A stretch of 64,000 bases of DNA from Bacillota bacterium (lineage in GTDB: Bacteria > Bacillota_A > Clostridia > Lachnospirales > Lachnospiraceae). The notes below the pieces were generated by a model. That model searched no databases. It had not been told where the DNA came from and worked only from the letters and a program-made list of their open reading frames with translations. Every line of letters starts with the position of its first letter. Positions within the stretch are counted from its first letter, which is position 1. Shown one piece after another: positions 1 through 8,587 of the stretch. The translations under genes and the position numbers were made by a program. The stretch covers positions 1-64,000 of the forward strand of contig JAEZTQ010000056.1 of NCBI GenBank assembly GCA_023443625.1. Reading direction: 5' to 3'.

Positions 1-50
1 ACCCTTCTCATAAGTGCAGAGTCATCTATTATCAAAACTTTTTTTATCAT
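1..50 (-). CDS. cheB: CheB N-terminus (partial, runs off window)
   Basis: Only the first 16 codons are present. They read M-I-K-K-V-L-I-I-D-D-S-A-L-M-R-R, which is the start of a response-regulator receiver domain with the acidic DD pair and the SALMRR signature typical of CheB, the chemoreceptor methylesterase. A GAAAGGA Shine-Dalgarno lies about 11 bases upstream of the ATG. Its place at the end of a flagellar operon fits CheB, but another receiver-domain protein cannot be excluded from 16 residues. Confidence 0.7.
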   Translation of the reverse strand, partial: MIKKVLIIDDSALMRR

Positions 51-200
51 TTTCCGAGTTTTCCTTTCTTTTTTCTTAAAAGGAGGATATTTCTCTGTTC
101 TATGCAAGTAGAATAAACATTTACCTAAATCTTATACCTTAAGTTTATCGATGAACTGCCTTAACAACACAGAGCATGCCCTTAATCTGTAATTAGCATA

Positions 201-1076
201 TTATAAATTTGGGTTATATTTTCTTCGCCGCCGTTCCTGCTCAAAAATATATTTGATTAAATTTTCCCGATCTCTTTTATTTATATCGCTAAATTCAACT
301 CTTGTTTCGAATACTCCGTATCGATTCATTATTCTATTAACGCTAATAACATCTGCCCCCAAAACCATAGAATTAAGCGTCCTTCCCGTTGACAGATTAA
401 GTCTTATCTGAATTCTATCTCCTTCAATTAGCTTTTCATTTGCATTAAATCTTGCACCGCCTCCACTGATATCAATTATGGATGCAGGTAACCAAGCTGC
501 TTCTAATTGTGCTAACTTTTTTCTATCCTCAGTGTTATCCTCATTCATGCCTTTATTTATATTATCTTTAAGCTTTTTCTCAATTAGTACTTCTTCATTC
601 TTGCTTTTATTTATATCATCTTTAAGCTTTTTCTCAATTAGTACTTCTTCATTCTTGCTTTTACTTATATCATCTTTAAGCTTTTTCTCAATTAATACTT
701 CTTCATCCGTTATAACACGGTAGTCAATTTCAATAATGCAATCCAAACGGTAATACTGCCTTCTTTGTACCTTTTCAAGATTTGATGTGATACGCACTGT
801 AGTTAATACTGTATTATTCTCTTTTCTACTATTTAGAACAGTGCAACTACATTGATATAAGCCTTTCGTAGTATAAAAACATAGACTATAGTTCTCACTG
901 TTATTTAATACAATCAAGGCACTGTTCATAATTGGTGTAGCAATATCAATGGTATCAAATTCTATCATATCAATAAACTGACTAACATATGTTTTAGCAT
1001 TACTTGCAGGTTGTCCATTCCTATCCAAGCGTCTTATATCTATTTTATCTCCTATTGTTAAAACGTCAGAAAGCAT
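201..1076 (-). CDS. YcgR-like PilZ domain protein (c-di-GMP-responsive flagellar brake)
   Basis: This 291-residue protein has a YcgR N-domain-like part (about residues 1-100) followed by a PilZ domain. The c-di-GMP motifs are visible: R106-Q-Y-Y-R110 (RxxxR) and D202-I-S204-G-G-G207 (DxSxxG). Family members bind cyclic-di-GMP and slow the flagellar motor through the stator or switch. The gene follows flhG and precedes cheB in the flagellar operon, which supports that role. Oddly, a lysine/glutamate-rich segment made of three 18-residue repeats (residues 125-178) sits between the two PilZ motifs, so their spacing is much longer than usual. The ATG is preceded by a GGGGGGA ribosome-binding site. 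The gene symbol (ycgR/dgrA/ypfA) is left open. Confidence 0.88.
   Translation of the reverse strand: MLSDVLTIGDKIDIRRLDRNGQPASNAKTYVSQFIDMIEFDTIDIATPIMNSALIVLNNSENYSLCFYTTKGLYQCSCTVLNSRKENNTVLTTVRITSNLEKVQRRQYYRLDCIIEIDYRVITDEEVLIEKKLKDDISKSKNEEVLIEKKLKDDINKSKNEEVLIEKKLKDNINKGMNEDNTEDRKKLAQLEAAWLPASIIDISGGGARFNANEKLIEGDRIQIRLNLSTGRTLNSMVLGADVISVNRIMNRYGVFETRVEFSDINKRDRENLIKYIFEQERRRRKYNPNL
543..704 (-). repeat. Three 54-bp tandem repeats inside the PilZ gene
   Basis: Three nearly identical 54-bp units lie head to tail. They encode residues 125-142, 143-160 and 161-178, each beginning EEVLIEKKLKD and ending near NK(S/G)(K/M)N. The period was checked on the plus strand at positions 565, 619 and 673. 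The period is a multiple of three, so copy-number change would keep the frame. Confidence 0.95.
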
Positions 1077-1113
1077 ATCGTCCCCCCTAGGTCAATTACA
1101 GTATAGGCATAAC

Positions 1114-1995
1114 TTATTTCTTAATTCTTGATCGCAGAAGATTAGTAAACAACTGCGCAATACCTTTTTTGCTTTGAATTTGTTTCATTTCCTTTTCACA
1201 TAATATATTGGCAAAAGAAGTAATTGTTTCAGAAAAAAGAGAATTCGGATATTCTACTGTAGCTGGTTTCTGTTTAATTACTGCCTTTGACACCAAAGTA
1301 TCCTGGGGCAAGCCGCCCAGATATTCCAATTTAAGGCTTAAGAATTTATTAACAACCAGATTTAGTTTATCGTATAGTTCTTTTCCATCCTTATAGGAAT
1401 CTATTCGATTGGCTACCATTTTTATTACAGTATCCTGTAAAGAAATATCCGTCTTACGATTAAGTGCCTTTAACAAAGCATATGCATCTGTTATCGAGGT
1501 TGGTTCCGGTGTTACGACTAATAATACCTCAGAGCTAGCTGCGACAAACTCAAGTACAGCATCTCCGATCCCTGCTCCTGTATCAACAATGATTATATCT
1601 GTCTTTTCATCCAGTTCTACTAATTTTTGAATTAAAAAAACTATTTGATCCTTAGTTAGATTAGTTAATTCTTGTATACCAGATCCACCCGATATAAATC
1701 CTATATTCTCCGGACCTTGGGATATGATATCATTTAAACTCTTACCATGAAATATTAGATCTGCCAAATTATACATTGGTCTTATCCCTAGCATAACCTC
1801 AACATTCGCTAAACCAAAATCGGCGTCTAATATAGTTACTCTATTCCCTAATCTACTTAAAGCAATGGCTAAGTTTACGGAAATACTTGATTTTCCCACT
1901 CCGCCTTTTCCACTTGTTACCGTGATTACTCTGGCAACTCTTCGAGGAGGAGTTTGTTCTTTAACCACTCTTCTTAATTTCTCAGCCTGATCCAT
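1114..1995 (-). CDS. flhG: FlhG/FleN (YlxH) MinD-like ATPase
   Basis: A 293-residue MinD/ParA-type ATPase with the deviant Walker A motif K30-G-G-V-G-K-S36. At the extreme N-terminus is D2-Q-A-E-K-L-R8, which matches the DQAxxLR motif by which FlhG stimulates the GTPase of FlhF. FlhG controls flagellar number and placement and contacts the C-ring proteins FliM/FliY. It follows flhF by one base, consistent with translational coupling. SD AAGGGGG precedes the ATG. The family assignment is firm because of motif, length and neighbour. Confidence 0.95.
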   Translation of the reverse strand: MDQAEKLRRVVKEQTPPRRVARVITVTSGKGGVGKSSISVNLAIALSRLGNRVTILDADFGLANVEVMLGIRPMYNLADLIFHGKSLNDIISQGPENIGFISGGSGIQELTNLTKDQIVFLIQKLVELDEKTDIIIVDTGAGIGDAVLEFVAASSEVLLVVTPEPTSITDAYALLKALNRKTDISLQDTVIKMVANRIDSYKDGKELYDKLNLVVNKFLSLKLEYLGGLPQDTLVSKAVIKQKPATVEYPNSLFSETITSFANILCEKEMKQIQSKKGIAQLFTNLLRSRIKK

Positions 1996-1996
1996 G

Positions 1997-3211
1997 TTAT
2001 TGCCCCCTTAGAAGTTGCTTCGCTATATTTTGGGCATCTACACGAGTGATATCATCCGGTACGTTTTGCCCTATAGTTGTATAAGACAATGGTGCTTGTG
2101 TCAACATTCGTATATTAAAAAGATTACCTATGGAACTGGTCTCATCAAGCTTCGTAAATATTAAATTGTAATTTAAGATTTCTGAGTAAGCCTCAGTAAT
2201 TTTAATCATATCCTTATATTTGGTTGTAGCGCTTAAAACCAGATAGGTTTCTCTCTCGGCTTCAGGTATTGTATTAATCAAAGCCTCAATATCATCTCTT
2301 TGATCCTTATTCCTATGGGAACGTCCAGCAGTGTCAACAAAAACCATGTCATAATCTTTGAAATCTTCTTTAGCCTGCTTCATCTCATCCTCAGAATAAA
2401 TTACCTTTAAGGGTACGCCAAGTATATTTGCATAGGTTCTAAGTTGTTCAACCGCTGCAATTCGGTATGTATCTGCTGTTAAAAAAGCCACCTTTGCCTT
2501 CTCATTCACCTTAAATTTTGAAGCTATCTTTGCAATGGTAGTTGTTTTACCAACACCAGTTGGTCCAATAAAAAATATAAATTTGGGGGTATTACCACTA
2601 AATTCAATTTCTTTTGGCTGTCCAAGCTTTAGGATGAGTTTTTGATAAATACTCGCCAGTATATTATCCATTGATACGTCATTCTTTATATTGCCTTCAA
2701 TTTCAGAAATTATCTGGTTTGCATATTTTTCATCGACTTCATTGGAAACCAATTGATTATAGATCAATTGAATGCAGGCAAGATTTTTATTTGTCTCTGT
2801 TGCCTTTATCTCAAGTTTTTCAAGTCGTTCTCTTTCTTTATCATTCATTTGCTTTTCTAACATACTCTGAAGATTATTTAACTTTATCTCAATGGCTGAG
2901 GGTTCTACCGACTTAGCTGCTGCACCTCCATCAATAGGCTTATCCTCTGGTTCATCGTCATAAATAATATCAGGATGATAGGTCTTCTTTTGCGTAGGTA
3001 ATGGCGCAACTATCTTCACTCTATCATTTTTATAAGTTACGTTCTCATCAACAGCTGCAGTTATCTCCACTACGGGCTTTCTGAATAATTTATAAATTCC
3101 TTTTGGTGCTATTGTCTTAATATTCATGACAATAGCATCCTTGCCAAGTTCTTCCTTAGCAAGAATAATCGCTTCCGTTTCGGTATTCCCTTGAAATTTT
3201 TTGATAATCAC
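1997..3211 (-). CDS. flhF: FlhF, SRP-type flagellar GTPase
   Basis: A 404-residue protein with a variable basic/acidic N-terminal part (about residues 1-110), an N-domain helix region (about 110-205) and an SRP/FtsY-like G domain. G1 is G216-P-T-G-V-G-K-T223 and a DTAGR box follows. FlhF marks the site of flagellar assembly and recruits early basal-body parts; it dimerises with GTP and is regulated by FlhG. The start is a GTG that overlaps the flhA stop codon (TAGTG), with GGTGA about seven bases upstream, so flhA and flhF are translationally coupled. Confidence 0.95.
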   Translation of the reverse strand: MIIKKFQGNTETEAIILAKEELGKDAIVMNIKTIAPKGIYKLFRKPVVEITAAVDENVTYKNDRVKIVAPLPTQKKTYHPDIIYDDEPEDKPIDGGAAAKSVEPSAIEIKLNNLQSMLEKQMNDKERERLEKLEIKATETNKNLACIQLIYNQLVSNEVDEKYANQIISEIEGNIKNDVSMDNILASIYQKLILKLGQPKEIEFSGNTPKFIFFIGPTGVGKTTTIAKIASKFKVNEKAKVAFLTADTYRIAAVEQLRTYANILGVPLKVIYSEDEMKQAKEDFKDYDMVFVDTAGRSHRNKDQRDDIEALINTIPEAERETYLVLSATTKYKDMIKITEAYSEILNYNLIFTKLDETSSIGNLFNIRMLTQAPLSYTTIGQNVPDDITRVDAQNIAKQLLRGQ

Positions 3212-5244
3212 TACATTGTCACCATCCCTACTGACTGTAATTCTACATCTGAATCTATTTCGTTATATGATACTACTACTAAATCTTTAAAATAATCCTG
3301 TGTCAAACGCTTAAAATACATTCTTACTATTGGAGAAGTAATAATAATCGGGTTCTTTCCTAGTTCCTCTAATTTCTGTATTTCTGTTTGTACAGAATCA
3401 ATAATTTCCTTCGTCATACTTGGATCTAGTGCAAGGTAAGAGCCTTGTTCAGACTGCTTTACTGCACTCATGATATTTTGTTCAACTTTAGGATCCAGGG
3501 TAACTACACTGGTCATCTCGCTAGCAGGGAAAAACTTACTTGAAATAGCTCGTTTGAGATTCTGTCTCACATACTCTGTTAAAACATCAGAGTCTCTGTT
3601 GGTAGATGCATAGTCTGCCAGCGTCTCAAGAATAGTAACTAAATCTCGAATAGATATTCCCTCTCGTAGTAAATTCTGCAGTACCTTCTGAACCTCACCC
3701 ACACTTAGAAGCTTTGGTACTAGTTCTGATATAAGTGTTTGATGTGATTCCTGCAAATTATTAATAAGATTTTGTACATCCTGTCTAGTAAGCAGCTCAT
3801 AGATATGACTTCTGATAATCTCTGTCAAATGAGTTGCAATAATAGAAGGTGGATCAACTACTGTATAACCTAATGTCTCTGCTCTTTCTCGCTGTCCTTC
3901 TGTTATCCATATTGCAGGGAGATGGAAGGAGGGTTCAAAGGTTGGTATACCTGTTATTTCTTCTTCTACATAGCCAGGATTCATTGCCATATAATGATCA
4001 AATAGAATTTCTCCTTCGCTAACCTGGACCCCTTTGATCTTAATTATGTACTGATTAGGATTTAATTGAATATTATCTCTTAACCTTATCATAGGAACAA
4101 CACAACCAAGTTCGATTGCTACCTGTCTACGAATTAATACAACACGGTCAAGTAAATCACCACCCTGATTTGTATCTGCTAGAGGAATGATACCATAGCC
4201 AAACTCTAATTCAATAGGATCTACTTGGAGTAAAGAAATTACATTCTCTGGTTTGCGAATCTCATTGGCAGATATATCCTCTTCCGATACCTCTTCTTCA
4301 ATGGCTGCTACTCCAAGCCTGTTAGAAATAACTACACCAACTGTTATAAAGAGAGCGCCATAAGCAAAGAATATAAGTTTATTTACTGGCATAAAGAGAC
4401 CTAGGGCAATGATACTACTCCCCACCAGGTATAGTACCTTTGGTATAGAAAAGAGCTGTGATATGAGCACATCCCCAAAGTCCGCATCCTTCGTTGCCTT
4501 TGTTACCAAAATACCAGTAGCTAAGGAAATCATCAGAGATGGTATCTGGCCTACAAGACCATTACCAATGGTAACAATGGCGTATTGCTCCAATGCCTCC
4601 GTCAGAGGTTTACCCATATAGATAACACCCATTGCCGTTCCACCAACAATGTTAACAATAGAGATCAATAATCCTGCTGTAGCGTCTCCCTTTACGTACT
4701 TTGCAGCACCGTCCATGGAACCAAAGAAAGCTGATTCTTCTTGAACTCTGTCTCGACGCTGTTTTGCCTGCGCATCCGTAATAGCCCCCGTATTTAAGTC
4801 AGCATCAATTGCCATCTGTTTACCTGGCATAGCATCCAAGGTAAATCTCGCTGTAACTTCAGCAACACGTTCAGAACCTTTATTGATTACCAAAAACTGA
4901 ACCATAATCAGTATGATGAAGATGATAACACCAATAACTAGATTATTACCACCAACAAATTCACCAAAGGCTTGAATAACACTTCCTGCTTCACCCTCTG
5001 TTAAAATAAGTCTAACGCTGGATACATTCAAGGATGCACGAAACATTGTGGTAAATAATAGTATTGTTGGGAAGGTGGACATACTAAGAACTTCTCTGAT
5101 AAAGATTGAATTAAATAAAACTACCAAAGCAATAGAAATATTTAATGCGAGCATCATATCTAGAAGAAGTGTAGGCATAGGAATTATTAAAAATACGATT
5201 GATGATAATAAAAATAAACCTACAATCAAATCATTTTTCTTCAT
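3211..5244 (-). CDS. flhA: FlhA, flagellar type III export gate protein
   Basis: A 677-residue FHIPEP-family protein. The N-terminal half carries about eight membrane segments and the cytoplasmic loop with conserved charged stretches. The C-terminal half (about 330-677) is the cytosolic nonameric ring domain that docks export chaperones and substrates. Length and layout are normal. The ATG is preceded by GGAGGC, nine bases away, and this Shine-Dalgarno is itself the last half-copy of a tandem hairpin array (5254-5333) unique to this gene junction. The gene lies between flhB and flhF in the usual Gram-positive order. Confidence 0.97.
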   Translation of the reverse strand: MKKNDLIVGLFLLSSIVFLIIPMPTLLLDMMLALNISIALVVLFNSIFIREVLSMSTFPTILLFTTMFRASLNVSSVRLILTEGEAGSVIQAFGEFVGGNNLVIGVIIFIILIMVQFLVINKGSERVAEVTARFTLDAMPGKQMAIDADLNTGAITDAQAKQRRDRVQEESAFFGSMDGAAKYVKGDATAGLLISIVNIVGGTAMGVIYMGKPLTEALEQYAIVTIGNGLVGQIPSLMISLATGILVTKATKDADFGDVLISQLFSIPKVLYLVGSSIIALGLFMPVNKLIFFAYGALFITVGVVISNRLGVAAIEEEVSEEDISANEIRKPENVISLLQVDPIELEFGYGIIPLADTNQGGDLLDRVVLIRRQVAIELGCVVPMIRLRDNIQLNPNQYIIKIKGVQVSEGEILFDHYMAMNPGYVEEEITGIPTFEPSFHLPAIWITEGQRERAETLGYTVVDPPSIIATHLTEIIRSHIYELLTRQDVQNLINNLQESHQTLISELVPKLLSVGEVQKVLQNLLREGISIRDLVTILETLADYASTNRDSDVLTEYVRQNLKRAISSKFFPASEMTSVVTLDPKVEQNIMSAVKQSEQGSYLALDPSMTKEIIDSVQTEIQKLEELGKNPIIITSPIVRMYFKRLTQDYFKDLVVVSYNEIDSDVELQSVGMVTM

Positions 5245-5253
5245 CTAATTCAA

Positions 5254-5333
5254 GCCTCCAAGTTTTTATGGAGGCTTTGCCTCCTAAGTTTTATGGAGGC
5301 TTTGCCTCCAAGTTTTCTGGAGGCTTTGCCTCC
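5254..5333 (-). repeat. Tandem 24-25-bp hairpin repeats embracing the flhA ribosome-binding site
   Basis: Three copies of the perfect hairpin GGAGGC-AAA-GCCTCC occur at 5319-5333, 5295-5309 and 5270-5284, separated by nearly identical AT-rich linkers. A fourth half-copy, GGAGGC (complement of 5254-5259), is the flhA Shine-Dalgarno. The array fills the flhB-flhA spacer. Every GCCTCC can pair either with its own GGAGGC through a 3-nt loop or with the next one downstream through a loop of 9-10 nt. The second pairing register would occlude the flhA ribosome-binding site. Confidence 0.95.
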
Positions 5334-5341
5334 AACATTCA

Positions 5342-6490
5342 TTAATCAATTTTATTTTTTAGACCATAGACATAGGCTAATACCTCTGCTGTCATCTGAT
5401 ATAATTCTGGTGGTACTTCGTCCCCAACCTCCACATTATAATAAAGCATTCTGGCAAGGGGTTTGTTTTCTATAATCTCTATCTTATTTTCCTTTGCAAT
5501 ATCTTTAATCTTCTCAGCCAGGTGATCTGCACCTTTTGCAAGGAGCACCGGTGCAGCCGCTGTCGTCTTATCATATTGAATAGCTGCGGCCAGATGGGTC
5601 GGGTTGGTAATAACGACATCAGCTTGTGGAAGAGATTGCATCATCCTTCTCATGGATACTTCCCTCATCTTAGACTTGATTTTACTTTTAACGAGAGGAT
5701 CACCTTCACTGTTCTTATATTCATCTTTTACTTCTTGCTTGGTCATTCTCATATCTTTTTTAAATTTCAATTTTTGATATATAAAGTCTCCTAATCCAAC
5801 AATCAAGAATACAAGACTGATTTTCAAACCAAGATTTATTACTATATTACCAATCAATAGTATTGCCTGTTCTAATTTCATATCATATAAGGCAAACAAT
5901 GAATTCCATTCGTCTTTTATTGTAGTATAAGCTACATAGCTTATTACTATTATTTTCAATATCTCAATAACTAAATCAAATAATTTTTCCTTAGATATAA
6001 TTCTTTTAAATCCGTTTACTGGATTCAATTTGCTGAATTTAGGCTGTATAAGCTTGCCCGAAACTTTCCATTTTACCTGAAATATTATTATTACTAATGT
6101 AACCAACAACCCAAATATAAAAACAGGTAAACAAATAAACATAATTGATAAAAAAGCATCTGATAAAAGACTCTCTGCCATAAATATGCTAAAACCGTCA
6201 TTTACCACTTTGTCAATATTGGAATAATACTTATTAAAGGACTCAATAAATTGCCTTCCCATAAAACCTACAAATAATTTTAAAACTATAAATAATGAAG
6301 TCACCCCCACTGCAGAAGTTAACTCCTTACTAAGGGCAACTTGTCCTTCTTCTCTCGCATTGGTAAGCTTTTTGGCGGTAGGCTCTTCTGTTTTATCCGC
6401 ACCTTCATTTGCAAAAAATTGAAGGTTATAAGGAAGCCGATAACTTAAATACCTAATTTGTTCTTCCTTGATCATTTTCAAATTCCTCAT
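5342..6490 (-). CDS. flhB: FlhB, export gate and substrate-specificity switch
   Basis: A 382-residue FlhB with a basic, TEEPT-containing N-terminus, four membrane segments and a cytoplasmic domain. The cytoplasmic domain carries the autocleavage motif N296-P-T-H299, which governs the switch from rod/hook to filament export together with FliK. Two in-frame starts are possible: the ATG at 6490 (AGGAA eight bases upstream) and an ATG six codons later that also has AGGAA. The conserved LQFFA-type N-terminus lies downstream of both. fliR ends six bases upstream. Confidence 0.95.
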   Translation of the reverse strand: MRNLKMIKEEQIRYLSYRLPYNLQFFANEGADKTEEPTAKKLTNAREEGQVALSKELTSAVGVTSLFIVLKLFVGFMGRQFIESFNKYYSNIDKVVNDGFSIFMAESLLSDAFLSIMFICLPVFIFGLLVTLVIIIFQVKWKVSGKLIQPKFSKLNPVNGFKRIISKEKLFDLVIEILKIIVISYVAYTTIKDEWNSLFALYDMKLEQAILLIGNIVINLGLKISLVFLIVGLGDFIYQKLKFKKDMRMTKQEVKDEYKNSEGDPLVKSKIKSKMREVSMRRMMQSLPQADVVITNPTHLAAAIQYDKTTAAAPVLLAKGADHLAEKIKDIAKENKIEIIENKPLARMLYYNVEVGDEVPPELYQMTAEVLAYVYGLKNKID

Positions 6491-6496
6491 TTATTC

Positions 6497-7264
6497 CTAA
6501 TGCAAAAGCGCAATTGATGATTTCAGCATGGTAATCATTTTACTAAAAATCATATCAGCAACGGAAGGGATTAATCCGATAATTAATAATAATACCACTA
6601 ATCCAACTAATATCCTGACCTGCATTCCAATCACAAACATATTCATCTGAGGGGCAGCTTTTGCTAATATTCCCAGAACTACATCAACCACTAAAATAGC
6701 TGCAAATATAGGTAATACAATACGAAAACCTATAACAAAATACTCACTAATAAATTGCAGCATCAATTGGGAAAGGTTGGGATTTATATAAACTTCACCA
6801 ATATTAATGATATTAAAAGAATCAATAATCGCTGTTATAAAATATAAATGTAAATTAGTAATCATCATTATAATGATTACTAAATAACTGTATAAATTTG
6901 TTGTAATAGTAGTTTCACTATTAGTAACGGGATCTAGTTGATTTGCCATGGAAAATCCGATCTGCATATCAAGAAGCTGCCCTGCAAAACTAATTATATA
7001 ATAAGCTATATTTGCAAAGAAACCCATAATGGCTCCAGCAAGGGCTTCAGTTACCACAATCATTGAATATCCTATAATTCCTTCATAGGCTGGTTGGGTA
7101 TAATCCGTCGTATAGAGCAAGATAATAGCCATAAAAATAGCTAATCCTGCTTTAACCTTGATTGGCACATTCCTTAGGGAAAAAAAGGGGGCCGTAACCA
7201 TAAAACCGGAAATCCTCACAAGTATTAATAAAAAAACTTCAAAATTCTCTAGTGAGAGTGTCAT
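6497..7264 (-). CDS. fliR: FliR, flagellar export channel protein
   Basis: A 255-residue polytopic membrane protein of the FliR/SctT family. FliR, together with FliP and FliQ, forms the export pore inside the MS ring. Hydrophobic helices run through nearly the whole length. The start ATG overlaps the fliQ stop codon (ATGA), which implies coupled translation and assembly. Length is typical. Confidence 0.95.
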   Translation of the reverse strand: MTLSLENFEVFLLILVRISGFMVTAPFFSLRNVPIKVKAGLAIFMAIILLYTTDYTQPAYEGIIGYSMIVVTEALAGAIMGFFANIAYYIISFAGQLLDMQIGFSMANQLDPVTNSETTITTNLYSYLVIIIMMITNLHLYFITAIIDSFNIINIGEVYINPNLSQLMLQFISEYFVIGFRIVLPIFAAILVVDVVLGILAKAAPQMNMFVIGMQVRILVGLVVLLLIIGLIPSVADMIFSKMITMLKSSIALLH

Positions 7265-7536
7265 ATGTTACCAATATAATAACTAAAATTGGAATATAAC
7301 TCTACCATATATTCCTTCAAGGAGGTTAATATCCACCCGCCAAACAGCATTATTATTAGAAATACCGCAATTAATTTCGGAACAAATGTGAGGGTTTGTT
7401 CCTGTATTGAGGTAACTGTCTGAAGGATACTGACAATCAGACCTATAACCAGGGAGGCAAGCAGCATAGGAGCAGAAGTCTTAATTACCAAATATATTGC
7501 CTGCTTTGCGATATCTATTACAATATTCTCATTCAT
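7261..7536 (-). CDS. fliQ: FliQ, flagellar export channel protein
   Basis: A 91-residue protein with two hydrophobic hairpin helices separated by a polar loop containing Q-EQTLTFVPK, the hallmark of FliQ/SctS. It assembles with FliP5 and FliR1 into the export gate. It begins 16 bases after fliP and overlaps fliR by four bases. Confidence 0.95.
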   Translation of the reverse strand: MNENIVIDIAKQAIYLVIKTSAPMLLASLVIGLIVSILQTVTSIQEQTLTFVPKLIAVFLIIMLFGGWILTSLKEYMVELYSNFSYYIGNI

Positions 7537-7552
7537 TGCTATTCATCTCCCG

Positions 7553-8449
7553 TTAATAAAACGTCTTAACTATTCCACCAATAATCAAATTCCAACCATC
7601 TGCCAAGATAAATAATAATATCTTAAAGGGCATGGAAATCATAGTTGGAGGTAACATCATCATACCCATGGACATTAAGGTTGAAGCAACCACCATATCA
7701 ATGATTATAAACGGTATGTATATTATAAACCCGATGATAAATGCCTTCTTTAATTCAGAAACAATAAAAGCAGGAATAATAACCGTAACTGGAATATCAT
7801 CTGTGCTTTCTACTGTTGATATATTAGCAATATCCATAAATAATCTTAGTTCCTTGCCGTCTGTTTTCATCTGCTTCAGCATAAAGGAACGAAGAGGAAC
7901 AATACCTGCTTCATAGGCTTCCTCTTGGGTTATCTCACCTGCAGCCAGAGGTTTTATGGCATTGGTATTAATCTGACTGAAAACTGGAGACATAATGAAT
8001 AAAGTTAAAAACAAGGTCAGACCTATTAGCACTTGATTCGGCGGTGTTGATTGGGTTCCTAATGCGGATCTTGTAAAATGCATTACAATAATAATTCTGG
8101 TAAAGGAGGTAACCATGATTAAAATTGAAGGTGCCAAACTGATAACCGTTAAAAGGAGAAGCATCTGAAGAGTAGTTGCTAAACCATTATTGTTATCATC
8201 CGAATTTAAGGAAAACTGAAGTGGACCCAAAGTACCTGTCAAATTATCGTCCTGACCTGACTCTTCATTGGAATTACTGTCTGTATCTCTTCCTCTATCG
8301 GTAGTATAATTGGTTCCCTCAGCTGAAGTACCCTGCGTATTAGATGCGAAAGCCTCATTGCTATTAAAGAAGGTTAATAGGCATAGGGTTAACATTATAA
8401 CTATTAAAATAGGCTTTTTTCTTAGGCACTTCTTAACATTTGTATTCAT
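7553..8449 (-). CDS. fliP: FliP, flagellar export channel protein
   Basis: A 298-residue FliP with an N-terminal signal peptide (basic KKCLRKK, a hydrophobic stretch, then A-F-A), a 45-residue acidic low-complexity spacer, and the conserved FliP core. The core contains TSFTRIIIV near the first membrane helix and LMSMGMMMLPP near the end. The longest frame starts at a TTG at 8458, but AAAGG lies directly against that codon. The ATG at 8449 has AAAGG nine bases upstream and is chosen. The spacer to fliO holds a 16-bp tandem repeat. Confidence 0.95.
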   Translation of the reverse strand: MNTNVKKCLRKKPILIVIMLTLCLLTFFNSNEAFASNTQGTSAEGTNYTTDRGRDTDSNSNEESGQDDNLTGTLGPLQFSLNSDDNNNGLATTLQMLLLLTVISLAPSILIMVTSFTRIIIVMHFTRSALGTQSTPPNQVLIGLTLFLTLFIMSPVFSQINTNAIKPLAAGEITQEEAYEAGIVPLRSFMLKQMKTDGKELRLFMDIANISTVESTDDIPVTVIIPAFIVSELKKAFIIGFIIYIPFIIIDMVVASTLMSMGMMMLPPTMISMPFKILLFILADGWNLIIGGIVKTFY

Positions 8450-8477
8450 GGTTACCAACCTTTACTCAATTTAGTAA

Positions 8478-8574
8478 GTGACAATATTCTTGCTGTGACA
8501 GTATTATGTCGTGACAACATTATGTCGTGACAGCATTATGTCGTGACAACATTATGTCGTGACAGCATTATATA
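8478..8574. repeat. 16-bp tandem repeat array in the fliO-fliP spacer
   Basis: Four good units with consensus GTGACARYATTATGTC lie at 8495-8510, 8511-8526, 8527-8542 and 8543-8558. Each side has a degraded unit (8478-8494 and 8559-8574). Units alternate between ACAAC and ACAGC at the variable position. Every junction creates the dyad TGTC-GT-GACA. The array lies inside the operon, so it is transcribed; it contains no open frame of note. Confidence 0.95.
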
Positions 8575-8587
8575 TAATGTCTTATAT

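Noticed and set aside
77..115. Plus-strand AAAAGGAGGATAT followed by an ATG near 101
   Set aside because: The frame stops after four codons; a chance Shine-Dalgarno look-alike.
478..723. Plus-strand open frame of 81 codons rich in Ser/Phe/Leu with internal repeats
   Set aside because: It is the antisense image of the 54-bp repeats in the PilZ gene; it has no SD and no independent coding features.
8478..8574. CRISPR-like array
   Set aside because: Units are contiguous 16-mers without unique spacers and no cas gene is present in the window.
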